Shown here piece after piece: positions 10,010-22,830 of a DNA stretch of 64,000 bases; position 1 is the stretch's first letter; each line of letters starts with the position of its first letter. This DNA comes from Schistocephalus solidus. Its lineage: Eukaryota; Platyhelminthes; Cestoda; Diphyllobothriidea; Diphyllobothriidae. The stretch spans positions 344,001 through 408,000 of the forward strand of contig WEDG01001547.1 of the NCBI GenBank assembly GCA_017591395.1. Direction: 5' to 3'. The notes beneath the pieces are model-generated. The model saw only the letters and a program-made list of their open reading frames with translations. It made no database searches and was not told the origin of the DNA. The position numbers and the translations under genes are program-made.

Positions 10010-12999
10010 TGTCTTGCCATTTTCGATCGGGATTACGGACAATCATTCTATTAGTGTGTGTTGTGAACACACAGTTATTTATGCATAAGTGGCTGCCATT
10101 CTTATATTTGCAATAAATGAACAGCATCTGATGAATCGGACCTTCCGTTACCTCAGGCTGCTTTCTGTAATGAACTGTTAGTAGTAAGTCGATAAAATCT
10201 GAAATTTGACTGCACTGACCTTTTACGTACTAACCGACTCAATAAGTTCAAAAGCATCACTACTCTTATTAATTGCGTCTACGGATCTGGTATCCACCTT
10301 CACTTCAGATTTCATGGTGCGTTTAGTGTTTTGCCTTAATTTGTATCAAGAAATTCTTTCTGTTAATGGGCATCACATTTTCGTGGCTCTTGATCCGGAT
10401 AGCCAGTACGGAGCGGTGGACATCAGTCCTACGTTATTTTGCATTGGGTTGTCTCAGTTGACAGTGAGAAGAGGAGCCTGATAACTCAATTAATTGGAGC
10501 ATCGACTTCAATTTAGACAACCCATCTGGAGTGAAATAATACACATGTATTGTGTATGGTGACACTTACTGTGCCAGAAATGATCCTTCTCAGAGTCCCT
10601 TATCTTGATACGGACGATTTTGCGCTCACTAAGTAAATTATAAACGCCTAATAAAAAAGCTGACGTTATGAACGCCTGTGTTTACTTGTGTGCCTGTTAG
10701 CAGACGTTGCGGTCAGTGCTGTATATAGATTCTTGAAACAGTCGATGTGATCCTCAATGTAGTTGGAACTGGCTGTTAAAAGTCCCGAATAATAGGTTAT
10801 TTGTGTACTTACTCTAATACTGAGGCAGAGGTTGTCTTCAAATTTCCCCGGATGTTATAGATATCTTAGCCGTCAGACGCAATGGCGTGGAGGGTATGCA
10901 TTAAAAATTGCAGTGCTTCTAAGCAATAGGTTTTATGGGAAAACGCCATACAAAAATTCCGAAAACGTCTGACTGGTTGTTTTTTCGCTTCTTCGCTTAC
11001 CCTATATGGTAAAACAGCGGCATCTTAGCCCACAAAGAGAACATGACCTGGTTTTCTGTTGTAGAAAGTCATGTTTCTGTAGTCTAAGTATTCAAGAACA
11101 ACCGAATTTCAGCAAACAATCAATAGACACGGAAAATCTGGGCGTACAATTATGGTCAGATGGAAACTGCGATTCCACCTTTTTGGTGCTAATATAACAA
11201 GCATTAGGAAACGCTGCTTAAGTAGGAATTAGTGGACCTCATTTTCACCTGCATTTATGCCTTTGTCTGTACCTTGGCGACAAGTTTGTTACCATTTTTT
11301 TTTGAATGACGTAGACGTTAAAGTGAGGATCTAAAATGACAGGCCAATAGACATTTCATTCCAGTTATTGCATCTTATTTTTCTTCTGAAATCTACAGTA
11401 TTGCAAATGAATCCCCTCAAAAGTCGTCAAAGGAACGTTCTTAAGAATAAAATGCAAGAACAGAAAGCTGGACAAGGTACGCCGACATTGGACGCTTGGA
11501 AGAGTTCGTTTACTTCCAATTCAAGACTCCATGTCGACCTGACTAGAAGATACCTCTGGTACAAGTACGGTTTTCGTTCTTGTTCAAGTAGCCGTAAAGC
11601 TATCAAAATAGAAAAAAGATAAGGGGTCGTGCACGCTTGAGTAAGGACATACCACGGAATAAAACCAGTCAAATTAGTATTGGAAATACACCTTATGGGA
11701 GCGTAGAGATTTGAGAGCGGGAATCAAGCTGGCCGCAAATTGGACCATGGCTGAAGTCGATATGAGCAACTTGGATATCCTGTAAATAAAAGCTGGGGCA
11801 GGAGCAGCCACGTCTTACAAAATCTCTTTCCAGTGAGGAAATCTTCTCCTTCTGAGTTGCTTTGTGGCACTCACTTGTTTGTTTTTTAATCGTAATTTTA
11901 CTACTGGAAACCACAAGGATACGGATTAAATTTTGATTCAGCCGTTTGTTCAATCAACAAATCTTGATGATGTCTGCCTAGCTGCGTTTAGTCAACCAGC
12001 TACACACTTGGATTTCGTCAACTGCTCTTCATAGGTGAGATTTATTTTCATGTTTGATCCACATCTCGTAACTGTTGTTGAGGTAGTCGCCCTATCGAAT
12101 TTAGTAGTAGACGTGCATAGAGGCTGGCTAACGCTTTACTTCTTTGCTCGCAGGATATTGAGATCCGAATAGCGGTATAAGCGATTTCAGGTTGCCTTCT
12201 CAGAACCCGATCAAATATAAAACCCTATGGTTTATACTCCAGTCCAGCTAACTGCCTTTAATGAAGTATGAGCCAAAATGATAATCACAGAATTAAACAA
12301 CTTTGGTGAATTTACTTACTATTTAGAAACTTCAATCGAGTAATTCACGCTCACATTGCTATTACTGCAGCAAATAGACAACCGGCCGGAAAAACGGTCA
12401 TACTTCTTGCGCAACTTTTCGAGCACTGCTAAATGTAGGGTAATATTCAAAACAATTTTACCTGAAATAGTAAAGTCAATCCTTCCGATATGGGCAAAAC
12501 ACAACAACCACGCTTTTGAAAAGTCTCTTTACAGTCTATTACTTATAGCCGAATCCTGGGTTTTTCCTTAAGTTCGGAAGACCATTTACCAAAACTGCCC
12601 CTTAGACTTATTGCAAATAGCTGGAGAACACGCTGTTTTAAATGCTCTAATTTAAGACTTCGTGTAATTTTTAAAGAATGGAAAACTTGAAAAAAATTAT
12701 TAAACTTAAAGTTAGGAAAGCAGAACTTTGTACTTTGGTTCAAAGTTCTATACTCCTGTATAAAATGGTTCGCTATTTTGACTTCATGGGAAGAGTTTGA
12801 AGACAAATATACACGTGAATAGCCGTGCCTACTAATTAAATTTGACTTTTCTGCGGAAAACCGATGGTGCTGGTCCTAAGTCGCGTCTAAACAATACAAA
12901 TCGTGTTCCCTTAGTGGTTTATGTGTCAGCTGCATTGTCCCGCAGATATCAGCCTGAAGCAGTTACTTCCGAGATTCACACGGCACACAGTTTAGTGTT
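10010..12999. other. Mostly unassigned sequence
   Basis: Besides the weak exon candidate at 11399-11622, I see no domain, repeat or RNA here. A stretch at 12362-12431 has an acceptor-like TTACTGCAG and a donor-like GTAATA but is short and unrecognised. Confidence 0.4.
11399..11622 (+). CDS. Possible coding exon, unidentified
   Basis: A long pyrimidine tract and ATCTACAG precede a frame that stays open to TAA at 11622, with a basic product (ATG at 11407; MNPLKSRQRNVLKNKMQEQK). A donor-like GGTACG lies inside at about 11475, so the true exon may be shorter. No family is recognised and no partner exon was found. Confidence 0.22.
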
Positions 13000-14420
13000 A
13001 ATTTTCCAATCTACCCATGGGACTGGTTACACAACATTTATCGAAACAGACTAGGGTACAGTCGTGGAATAAAAAAATACAGTTTGCAGTATCTTCTGGG
13101 GTTTAATCTGAATCACGAAATAATGCACCCCAACCAATAAATAAAAAATGGATTGATCCTGAGAAAATACTCATCTAGACCTTAGGCAATTTAATGGGTA
13201 CATGCTTAACATGTGAAAACGTGAAAATTAAGTAGCAAAAGTTGAACTTACAGGCATTGACGCACAAACATCATGGTTAACTCAATGATTGCATTGGAGA
13301 AGAGGATCAGTTTACTAGACAGATCTGAGTTATTTTGACCTAATTGAGAATAAATAAGAGAAAGATGCAACGTGTTGCTTTCTTTCGAGGGATAAAAAGC
13401 TTATAAATATATTGCAAACGCTTACTACTTGGAAAAATTTGTCATCTTGTAAAAGAATTTGTCGGTTACATTCCAGGTAGCCATAACACCACTGTTGGCC
13501 GATGAAAAAAGAAGACCTTTCCTTTGATAGTTAACCAAATTTCACATGCTTGAAAGACAGTTGGATAAGTCGCCTTCTGAACAACTTCAGGAAACCATAT
13601 TCTTCCGATTAAAATGTTGTTTTTTGGAGAGCATTGTCTGCAATACTAACTGAAAAGCCATTAAATCTATTATTTTCAGACTTTACCAACGCCATGCTCA
13701 TATCTCCTTTCAACAGATGTTAACATACTTCTAGTATATTTTGATTTAAATACACGCCATTGGACCACTCGGCTTCTGAAACCCCGTTGAGATAAATATG
13801 TACTTAAAAGTTTTGACAGAAGTTTCCTTCTTTGACTTCACACTGGCCTATAATAGAAGTAACTGTTGGACTTATAAAACAGTTAGTGTTACTATGTTGT
13901 ACTTTGTATTTGTATTTATTACTGTATTTGCTATGAATCGGACATCTGGCTTTATGTTAAGGCCCATAGTCGATCATTTGACGTGATAGCTCTGCGGACC
14001 GATATTTTCAAGGTCAGTGATGAGCCGAAGCTCATATTATACGTGGTCCGTCCAAATAAAGCTTTGGAAATCGGGCAGTGCTTGAACTGGAGGACAGCTT
14101 AGATAACATGTCCTCCAAGTCCAGACAACACAGAGTGAATCATCTCCGTCGGTGAGAACAGATGACGCTGTTTATTTTACTATATAATAGTTCGTTGGCT
14201 ATGACATCGGAGTGATAGTCAATGTCAATCTCGTCTTAAAAGATTATTTTCTGTGACTTATGTCGCGATGTACAGATCTATCCGGTGCACCACATGGCAA
14301 CTTATGCAACGTAGCATACCGGAGCCCCCATGGCACTGGCTTAGCCAAGATATGTGGTCCACTGATCCAAACCCGCGTACTCCGAGAAACCAATTTACTA
14401 CTATAGGTGAAGCCTATCCT
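13000..14420 (+). repeat. Long interspersed repeat, copy 1 (about 1.4 kb)
   Basis: It is colinear with 16040-17190. Shared blocks include CAGACTAGGGTACAGTCGTGG, AATGGATTGATCCTGAGAAAAT, GGTAGCCATAACACCACTGTTGGCC, CGGACATCTGGCTTTATGTTA, TCATCTCCGTCGGTGAG and CTATCCGGTGCACCACATGGCA, each with a close match in the other copy. No intact ORF. It lies upstream of the Penelope-like RT remnant at 15430. Confidence 0.65.
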
Positions 14421-14469
14421 ACGGAAGCTGTGTATGAGGGTAGCCCTAGGGCATCCTCAACAAACATAC

Positions 14470-14866
14470 CTGTTCTCTGATGAGCGCCAACCCATCGCTA
14501 ACGAAACTCACTCGTCCCGCTCCGCCTTGGGGCTCCTTCTCGTGCCATGCCAGCAGCCGAACAGTGGCTAGTAATATTATTAGAGGTACCGATTAACGTG
14601 TTGTGGATTCGCGCCTCGGTGGGGTAACATTTGAGGTTGGGCATGATTTGCTGATTATGGTTAATAAGCCAGAAATGGCCATTCCAGTCTTCCTTGTCTT
14701 TGTCGGCATTGTTAATGTGGCTCGATGGTTAGAGCGCTGGAATTCTGATCAACAGGTTGCGGGTTCGAACCTCGGGTGGGGCACCATCTGGGGTTGAGAA
14801 TGACTGGCTGATGTCGGCTGATTAGCCGGAAATGGCTCCCTGTTCCTTTTCGGCATTGTTAAACAG
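14470..14866 (+). mobile_element. X module followed by two tRNA-derived SINE units
   Basis: X lies at 14470-14595, a truncated SINE unit at 14598-14712 and a fuller unit at 14718-14866. The fuller unit has a clear A-box-like stretch (TGGTTAGAGCGCTGG) and a perfect B box (GGTTCGAACC), followed by a tail GAATGACTGGCTGATG...GGAAATGGCT. Presence of both internal Pol III boxes identifies a tRNA-derived SINE. Confidence 0.7.
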
Positions 14867-14899
14867 TCTGTCATTATGGGTCTTCTAGAACCGCTATGA

Positions 14900-15310
14900 A
14901 CTGTCTGTTTCTTTTTGTATGGTATGGGCTACATTCATTTCGACAGACTGTGATAGAATCGTAGACTTCAAAACATAGATATTGGCGTAACATTTTGGGG
15001 GTTTGATATGAATAACAACCATATGCGTGAATTCACTTATTAAAAAAACGCATGTAAATTGAGAAAATAATAATGCATATATTAAAGGACTTGCGAGGCG
15101 CATGCTTGACATGCAAAACGATATACTTTGTGTCGAAATCAATGTTTACAGGCATTGAAGCACAAACATCGTGGATATTTGAAGGAATGCATCGCAGAAT
15201 AGGATCAAATTATAAGACATACCCCGAGTTACCTCGACTTAATTAAGATTAAACAAGAGAAAAGCACAACATGTTGCTTTCTTCCGGGGATAAGAGGCTT
15301 ATGTGTGCGG
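14900..15310 (+). repeat. Long interspersed repeat, 5' fragment
   Basis: It matches only the first 400 bp of the repeat at 13000 and 16040: GACAGACTGTGATAGAATCG, ACAGGCATTGAAGCACAAACAT, ACAACATGTTGCTTTCTTCC. It directly precedes the RT remnant. Confidence 0.6.
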
Positions 15311-15429
15311 TACAAATGGCATATTGGAAAATAGTTTGCCTGGGTCTTCTAGTACCATTGTGCAATTATTGTTTCACGAATGAATGGAAAGGTTAGAGTC
15401 CCAGGTGATTGCATGAGAAAAGGAGAATT

Positions 15430-15804
15430 CGTTTCAAACACCATTATTTGCTCGACAGAATATTCTCTGCTATGAAATTCACAAGGTAAAAAGAACAAGA
15501 ACAGCAGCTGCCTTTCCTTGATGTCCTCGTTAAGCGAACTCCCGATGGCGAATTTGAGACGACTGTTGACAGGAAGACAATTAAGACTAGATAACTTCTT
15601 AGCTGTCACAGCAACCACCCGATGGCTCAAAAACGAAGCTGTGTGAGAACCCTCTCCAAACGCATTCAGGCTCATTGCAGCAAGCCGGTGGTAAACGTAC
15701 GTGAGGCCCGATATCTCAGTCAGAAGTTTATGCGGAATAGCTATCCGAAGGTGGTTGTAAGTCGATACCTAAGCTTACAGCCTCGGAAGACCCAAAAAGA
15801 ATAA
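15430..15804 (+). pseudogene. Penelope-like element reverse transcriptase, C-terminal remnant
   Basis: Across two frames the translation gives LPFLDVLVKRTPDGEFETTV, then a gap and HPMAQKRSCVRTLSKRIQAH, then REARYLSQKFMRNSYPKVVV. This is the hallmark order of the RT tail of Penelope-like elements ('PFLDV', 'H..KRS.VRTL..R...HCS', 'YL...F..N.YP'). A stop after KTIKTR and at least one frameshift break it. The rest of the RT and any endonuclease domain are not visible here. Confidence 0.65.
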
Positions 15805-16039
15805 AAACCAAGGATATAGCACGCTTTGCCATGCAATAAGGTCTTCTCAGGTGTTACAGGGTTCGTTGTTGCTGACTAGGTCTTGCATTACGCACCGGTT
15901 ATCTGGGAAAGTGTATTGCATGCCGTGTCATGTGTTTTGTTGCTGATGATATCTCTGAAGCTGGACTCTTACAGGCGTTTGAAAGATCCAAATAATAAAC
16001 AAACTGTTCCGTTGTTCGAACTGACTTTTCCTTTGCTAT

Positions 16040-17190
16040 CGAATGCTTCTTTTGGATGGTATTGACTGCATATATCGAGGCAGACTGGGGTTCAGTCATG
16101 GACTACATTTTGTCTAAGATTTGGGGGCTTTATATGAATTACGCTACTATTCAATAAATCAATAAATTAAAAACGGATTGATATTGAGAAAATCATTATC
16201 AAAATGTTAGGCACTTTGGCAGGCAACTACTCTAAATGTTAAGCGAGATCGATCGAAGAATACGATAAGGTTACATTTCATCTATGCAAAATAATCGTCC
16301 GCAAATTATGGCTTGTTTGAATCAATTTGCGAGACATACCACGAGTTATTTCAACTTGATCGATTTTGTTGCATAAAATAATTTAAACCAAGCGAAAATG
16401 AAACAAGTTACTTTCTTGTGGAGATATACAGATCATAAGTACAGCGCAACGAGCTGTTGCTGCTACAAAACTCGCCTGTAAAATTCAGAGCGATCGGTAG
16501 TCCACAGTTGGCCCATTATTTATAAAAAAATCATTTTGATTGAAGTTAACCAAGAACAGTTGGATTTGGGACTTTTTGTTGAATAAAACGTTTGAACACA
16601 AGTTTCCTTCCTACGCGTCACTTTGGTGTAAATAAGAAGTCACTTTTGGGCTAATAAAATAGCCGCGGCCATTGTGATTTACTAAGTATTAGTCGTTACT
16701 GAATTCGCAAAGCATCGGACAGCTGGCTACATGTTACAGGCTCACAGCGAATCAACTGACGCGCTAGCTTTGCGGAACGATGATTACAGGGTCCATGCTA
16801 AGTCTAAGGTCATATTCTATGGGGTGAGTCCAACGAAAGCATCGGAAACCGGGACGGGCGTGGGCACGGGGACAGCTTAGGTAACATTGTTTCGAAATCG
16901 GGCAGCAGATGGTGAAGCATCTTCATCGGTGAGGTGAATGGGGCTGTTTGTTCACTATAGAATCGTTCGTTAGCAACGCTATTGGAGTGACAGTTAATGT
17001 TAATGTTGTCTTGAAATGATTCTTTTCTGTGACTTGTGTTGGGATCTTCAAGTCTATCTGGTGCACCCCATGACACTTAATGCAACCAGCAAGTCCCATG
17101 CCTTTGGCCGCACCTTGACGCAAATTCTCAAGTCGTGGCCCATTCGGTGATACCCGGCCACGCATTCAAGGTTGATGAGGCCAAAATGCT
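16040..17190 (+). repeat. Long interspersed repeat, copy 2 (about 1.15 kb)
   Basis: The direct-orientation partner of 13000-14420, lacking some internal segments of copy 1. Both copies bracket the Penelope-like RT remnant at 15430-15804, in the position expected of the pseudo-LTRs found in Penelope-like elements (inference). Confidence 0.65.
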
Positions 17191-17384
17191 CGCAATAGGT
17201 GTACACCACAGAAGTTTCAACTTACTCGAATCATTGTTTACGGGCAGTTAATGCCATGAATTCCCCATCCCATATTCTGTGCTGAGACTCAGCTTGGGCA
17301 ATTATTTGGCCATTAGCGTACCAGAGGGCAATCATCCTCGATAAACAGGCAGCCGTTAATTGTAACAGGTTTGTAGTAATATAG

Positions 17385-18370
17385 AAACTGATGAACTGAA
17401 TCTAGTCCGCGATGCAAACTCTACGGGGCAATTTACCTCGGCTGAAATAGTACACGAACCCAACGGGGTCACCCAGTCTTCCGTATCTTGAGAAATTTCT
17501 GGACCTGGCAAATGGACACGCGAAACAAATTTTAAAAGTGATACTAGAATGACGGAGGCCCTGGAAGACAGCGCTTACAAGCTACCTTGCTCGCGGAGTC
17601 TCGGTCAGGTTCACGGATGTTGAGAGCTTGAGAAATGCCTCTCAGCGAAACCCAGCTGGCAGGTAAGAAAGCATGTGAGTGCAAAATATCAGCTGTCATG
17701 ACCCGTGTAGAAGTGACAGCTGTAGGCCGACCGGAGAGCAATAGCGAAAGGTGGGTAAGCGTAAGAAGCCTGCAAACTGTAATGTTACTATGGCATGAAG
17801 GTGCTTTTTGGTCAGCTGTTGAGGCTTCAGACTCGATCCGGTACGTTTTTTTACAGGAGGTGGGCGACGACATCCACATTTGAGTCTACGGACGATATAA
17901 AACGCCTCCACCATCGGAGCGTCCCATCGCTACTGTTATCTGGTGATTAACGGTTAAACCGGGCATATGGATGATGGCAGCACGGGGGCCCACACAATTT
18001 TTGGATGCCCCAGAAGCTAGCAACAGCGAAGGGGGAAAATGTCCACTAACGGCAATAGTAGCTACGACAACAGGTCATAAACCGCTTATAATTATAATGA
18101 CAGAGGAAAAACTTGAGCGATCAGCAACTGACTTCACACAATTTGACACTTAATGTGTTATTTCATATGGCGCGAAATAGAGCAGTTGTCATGAGGAATG
18201 GATCTACTACATGGAAATAGGGACCTACTGTTTGTAGGCTCAAAAAACAAGTGATCACGGACCTCAACAGTTGTTTGATGGACTCGGACATTCGACTGGT
18301 GCATGGGAGAGAGATGAGAGATAAATTGCCGTCTAGGCGATCGCTAGAAAAGTAACTTTGGTAGATGGAT
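17385..18370. repeat. 0.9-kb interspersed repeat, copy 2
   Basis: The second direct-orientation copy, with small indels relative to 460-1440 (for example about 18 extra bases at 17995-18012). The flanks differ completely from copy 1 at both ends, which defines the element boundaries at roughly 17385 and 18370. Confidence 0.88.
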
Positions 18371-20240
18371 GTTCCGAGTTATGAGGTAATTATAACTGTC
18401 CCTAGACTGGGACCCATTAAGCATAACCTATAAAGCTCGCGAATCCAGCGATAGTCACATCTCGCGATTATTTTGACTTCATCGAACTTAAAGTGTGATC
18501 GGGTCTCATCTACTGTGCCCGACTTGATAGTTAGCATTATTTCTCCGCACTGCTTCTACGTGCTCGGTTAGCTGCTCCCGGAGCAGTCTCTCAATTTTCC
18601 CGATATTGTTTCTTTCCCCTTAACTTTAGCAGATCCGATAAAACTTTTCTTAACCTTTATATTTAACTTCAGATTTTAAGAATTGATTTTCTCCATTGAA
18701 ACACGAACCAAGGACTCGCAGTTTCGCTTCCATTCGTGAGTTGGGACTGTTCAGCGGCATAAAACCTACCTCTAGGTACTCAAAACCCATAACCAATAAA
18801 GTGATTCTTCCTCCGTTTTGCTTGAAGAACTTTCCCCTTTTAATAAAGCCTGACTCCATTGAATTTCACTCCCATAGGCCAAAAGGGATTCTGCCTCTCA
18901 GAAGCACCTTGCATAGTTAAACAAAACAAACTCCATTGTATGACATACTTTAGCCCGGAAAAAAATACAAAATGAAATTACTTGAAAACTCCACAAAAGG
19001 GGCCTAGTCTCAGAATCTATCGATTTTAAAAGAGTGAGAAAGCTGTCAGAGCGTCCTAGTGGAAAATGTGCTGTAGATCATGTCCTAGCATGCATAGTAA
19101 GCAGATCAAACAGCGGCTTTCATTTTTATGTCAGAGCATGCATGTTATGCCCTCGCATTCCTCATTAGTCCAACGCTGCACTGCGGTCAACCCTAGCGCT
19201 TGTAATAAGCACAATCCTGCTCGCGGTGGAAATTGGAAATAACCCACAAAAACTCAGACTAAGATGAATGTCAAAAAAACCTAGCTGTCAGCGATAGACA
19301 AATGAAGCTTGAGAAGCTGGAAAATGCTGTATTTTCATGTTTTTCTGATCAGATAGTATCTCAACAGACCCAAACTATTGGACAAAAATACGTATACGAC
19401 GCGTGTGTTCCACGTTCTCTTAAAAACAAAGTAGGCTCAATTATCACAGATAGTTTTGCTACATATCTGGATATATTGGGCTCAGGGTCTACTGCACGTA
19501 ATGAATCTCCGAGGTTCATCACGCAACCTAGTCGGGAAAAGCTTAAATGAGATGTTCATCACATTTGACACATATTTTAAGGGAATGAGGAGCAAAAACA
19601 GTGTTCATACTCATTGAAATTTGTATGGGCAGAAAAGGGTTTGATTTTCAGAGGCATTCCGTTAAATTAAGTACTTTTTGACATTCGAACTGTTTTCTGT
19701 GTATTCCGCTGGGAAGTTACTTCACATAATTCTGTTCAGTGCCTAAGTTTCTTTTATCAACCTTAGAGAGCAGTTTTGACCTGAATCAGTACTTGCTTTT
19801 CAAATAAAAGCCACACGTAGACGTCTGATGATGTCCACACAGATGTCATTTTCAATTTCTCTAAAATATTTTTTAAGAAGATTTCTTTTTGGTGGTTCCG
19901 TGCATGTCATGCTCTGGATAAAAGGTATCACATCCTGAGCAGATAGCGGAAGGCGAATGCTTTTGTAGGAGAAATTGTTTCCCGACTAGGACTGTGGCCA
20001 TAAAACATTAGTTGCATGAGGAGTTACATCTTTTTTGCGCCTATTTGGTCGAATTTGGTAGTTAGCTACGTGCATTTCCTTTTTTTCTCATTAGCATCAC
20101 TTCAGTTGAACCAAATGTTGAAGTGTTAAAACTAAGTTAATCAAGAAAATGAAAGGCCGATTAGAGTGGGAATTTTCAGATCTGCCGTCCTTCTTCAGAC
20201 TTCATATGTGTCCTACGCAAATTTTTTGCACTTAAAATTA
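18371..20240. other. Unassigned AT-rich interval
   Basis: Nothing recognised. An 82-codon frame at 19302-19550 (+) has no domain, splice support or poly(A) signal. Confidence 0.4.
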
Positions 20241-20246
20241 TTTATT
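20241..20246 (-). terminator. Polyadenylation signal for the exon at 20351-20916
   Basis: AATAAA on the minus strand (TTTATT on plus), about 105 nt downstream of the stop codon at 20351. Confidence 0.45.
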
Positions 20247-20350
20247 ATGTACCGCATTAACTGAACTTGATTGCAAATATATTCCGTTTTTTCAAGTAAA
20301 CGCATGAATGGCACGTGTCGTAGGATAGTTGGTGAAGTTAGGAACACTGC

Positions 20351-20916
20351 TCACAGCAATTGAGCATCAACCTTTCCGCGTCTCCAAACCTTCCAAGTGG
20401 GAAAGACTTCATTGAGTTTATCAATGGCCCGGATCAGGTCCTCTTCAGTCCGACTTTCAATCCGTAGGACCCTCTCAGGTCCATACATACAACCACTGTC
20501 AAATGTATTCAAGCCCATACGCAGGCGACAACGAAGATCGCAAACAGTCAATTTATGTCGAGAAGCCACAAACTGTTGCACAGTCTGTTCGTCACCTGGT
20601 AGGAAAACTGTGAAAGCAAATGGAAACATGGTGGAAAATTCCTGGCAACAGCAGTTAGCGCATGAAATAGAGCGACTCTCTGTAAAGGTTTGTATCGCCT
20701 TAGAGGCTTCTGGGTGGGCATACCCTTTGATGTGTTCGGCCACATCCTCCTCAGAGGCTCTTTGTAGAATTCCTGGTTCGGTCGTGGGAACGAGTTTCAC
20801 CTTCAGCGGAACCGAAAGTTTCGTCACTGTCGGTCCAGGTTTTCCCATGCTGCCGGATGCCTTTTCCACCGCATAGGGACAACGTGCCGAATACGAAGCC
20901 CCAGCGATCGATAATG
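20351..20916 (-). CDS. Unidentified protein, terminal exon or intronless gene
   Basis: An open frame of 187 codons runs from a good acceptor (CCTAACGTTGCAG, exon start 20916) to TGA at 20353-20351. An internal ATG at 20848-20846 would give a 165-residue protein if the gene is intronless. The product has mixed composition, with a Cys-rich patch (CANCCCQEF) near the middle and a tail with GPERVLRIE, TEEDLIRAIDKL and FPTWKVWRRGK that looks like a folded alpha/beta domain. I do not recognise the family. AATAAA on the same strand at 20246-20241 lies about 105 nt past the stop. The antisense frame is also open over much of the length, but splice signal, stop and poly(A) signal all agree on the minus strand. 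A repeat begins about 25 bp upstream (20941), so it could be a retroelement protein or retrogene. Confidence 0.5.
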
Positions 20917-20940
20917 CTGCAACGTTAGGCGACAAACAAA

Positions 20941-21310
20941 CACGTCAGTTTGACTGTCGTAATCCGATGCTGTCCACCGTATGCTCCACAGATGGGCGGT
21001 GCAGAGACGGCGACTTGTGCGTTAATTAGTTTTAAGTGATAGTAGACTTCTACAACATCTACCACACACTCTCTTCGCTTACCTGCCTATGCCCATGTCA
21101 AGACGTAGTCAAGAAGACAGCAGGTGGGTTCGGGCGCAAAGGAATAATTTCCCACGGAGTGGGAGAGTGGGATACGGCATGAACCTGGACCTACGCGTGT
21201 CCATTTGCTATGGGCGGTCAACGTCTGCACACCATAATTTGGCTCCCGCAGTGTTCCAGCGCATCTACCACGCGGCCCGCTTAGGGGCACGACAAAACAA
21301 CCCATGTGAT
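20941..21310. repeat. GC-rich repeat, copy C
   Basis: It matches 61347-61640 across GTCCACCGTATGCTCCACA, GGTGCAGAGACGG and AAGTGATAGTAGACTT. Its distal part (GGCTCCCGCAG...GCGCATCTACC...GGGGCACG) matches 4210-4615. It abuts the unidentified coding exon at 20351-20916. Confidence 0.7.
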
Positions 21311-22619
21311 GAACGTTTTCGTAAAGCTTATCATGATATGTTTATGGGACAAGGCGATAGATTGACTTTGTAATAACTTTTATTTAACTCAGGTGTTGCT
21401 ACAGACAGATAGAAGTCGAAACTTATCAGGTGCTGGACCACAGATTGCGCCTGCCAGTATCTTTGTGAATCTACGATAAGTTAACTGTATGAAGGTAGCT
21501 ATTTTTGGGGTTAGCTGGTGTTCATTTTTATAACGACTGACAAATTTGAGCACACAAGTGTCTGCTGTATTCCTGCGCTCCAGACAAAGGAAATTGTAGA
21601 ACCAAGACTGAACATTGTTGTGTCAATGTGTGTAAATATTCAAACGCTCTTTTGCATTGTGGTCCAGCTTTATTTTCCAATGAAACGACGTAGCACTCTT
21701 CCGATGGAATAGATTTCGGATATATTGTCAGCCTGAGGTTTGAATTTTACTTTCAGTTGGACAATTTAAAGTCAGGAAAGCCTGTATCCCTTCAGTAAGA
21801 TAATTAACATTATACCATTGAAGAAAATGCTCCATCATTTAAATAGTTGAGTTAAATCGCACCTGACCTCTCAAAACCATCGACTGCAGTGTTTCAAATT
21901 TAAAAAAAACAAATGCAATGCAATTATAATATATATTTGCTCGCTTTATTCCATTAAGATTTAAACTCACCTTACATAACTGCCCAGTCTAGGTTGAACA
22001 TATTTTCAGTGCAAATTCGCTCATCATTTCGCTAACCATATGAAAGAATTCCCTTTGTGCTCCTGAGTTTAAACGTATCCCAACGAGCTGTTAACATACC
22101 TCAATTTACCCCAATGAATAAGACAAGTGAAGATTTAAGCCAGCTGATATTAAACTTTACTGAGATTCATCCAGGTAGTGTGTGAAAAGTTACTGCTGTA
22201 CAGTAGATTTTCTATCACATGAGAGGCCAAATGAAATGCTGAAGCATTTTCCGTTCACAAAGTTAAACCAAGTATGATTGTGAGATTAACTACCATGTCG
22301 CATGATCCCAAGATATTTCAGTCATGGCAGGATGTCAACTAGGGAACGAGCTTCTTCCCAACTACTGCTTGTAGTGTACGTTTTCTGATTGACATTTGAT
22401 GGTCTTATACCTTCAGCATATTTTACAATTAATACAAGGAAGAGTATTTTTCGTGCATGTTTTCAGTAAAATGTGGTCAAAATTATAAGGGCATCGAAAA
22501 GCAACGATAAAACTGAGAATAACGAGGCCTCGTTTGACCACCTAAACAGCACCCGGGAATAGAATCCACTCACCAGTTTAAAACAATTTGGCAATGAGGT
22601 AAATTTCAGGAAGGGTAAA

Positions 22620-22830
22620 TATTCCCGTGTCTTAACGCTAACAATAACCCTAACATAAAAGTAAACTTTTATCTTAATCGTTACGTCAGCCTTAATATAA
22701 ACCTACAATTAAAATGAACCAAAGCCTCTTCTTTAGCCAATCCTGAACCTAACCTCAACAATGACCTTAACCCTGTACTTAAACCTAACCCTAGCCATAA
22801 TCCTAAACCTCACCTTCATTTTTAGCATAC
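22620..22830. repeat. Degenerate telomere-like block (CCTAAC type)
   Basis: Contains AACAATAACCCTAACATAAA, GAACCTAACCTCAACAATGA, AAACCTAACCCTAGCCATAA and CCTAAACCTCACC: repeated CCTAAC words with drift. Confidence 0.6.

Noticed and set aside
12362..12431. A short exon with acceptor TTACTGCAG and donor GTAATA
   Set aside because: 23 codons, no recognised domain and no partner exon. Chance splice-like signals are common at this composition.
20397..20876. A 159-codon plus-strand frame
   Set aside because: Antisense to the exon at 20351-20916; Ser/Arg-rich product, and splice and poly(A) signals support the other strand.
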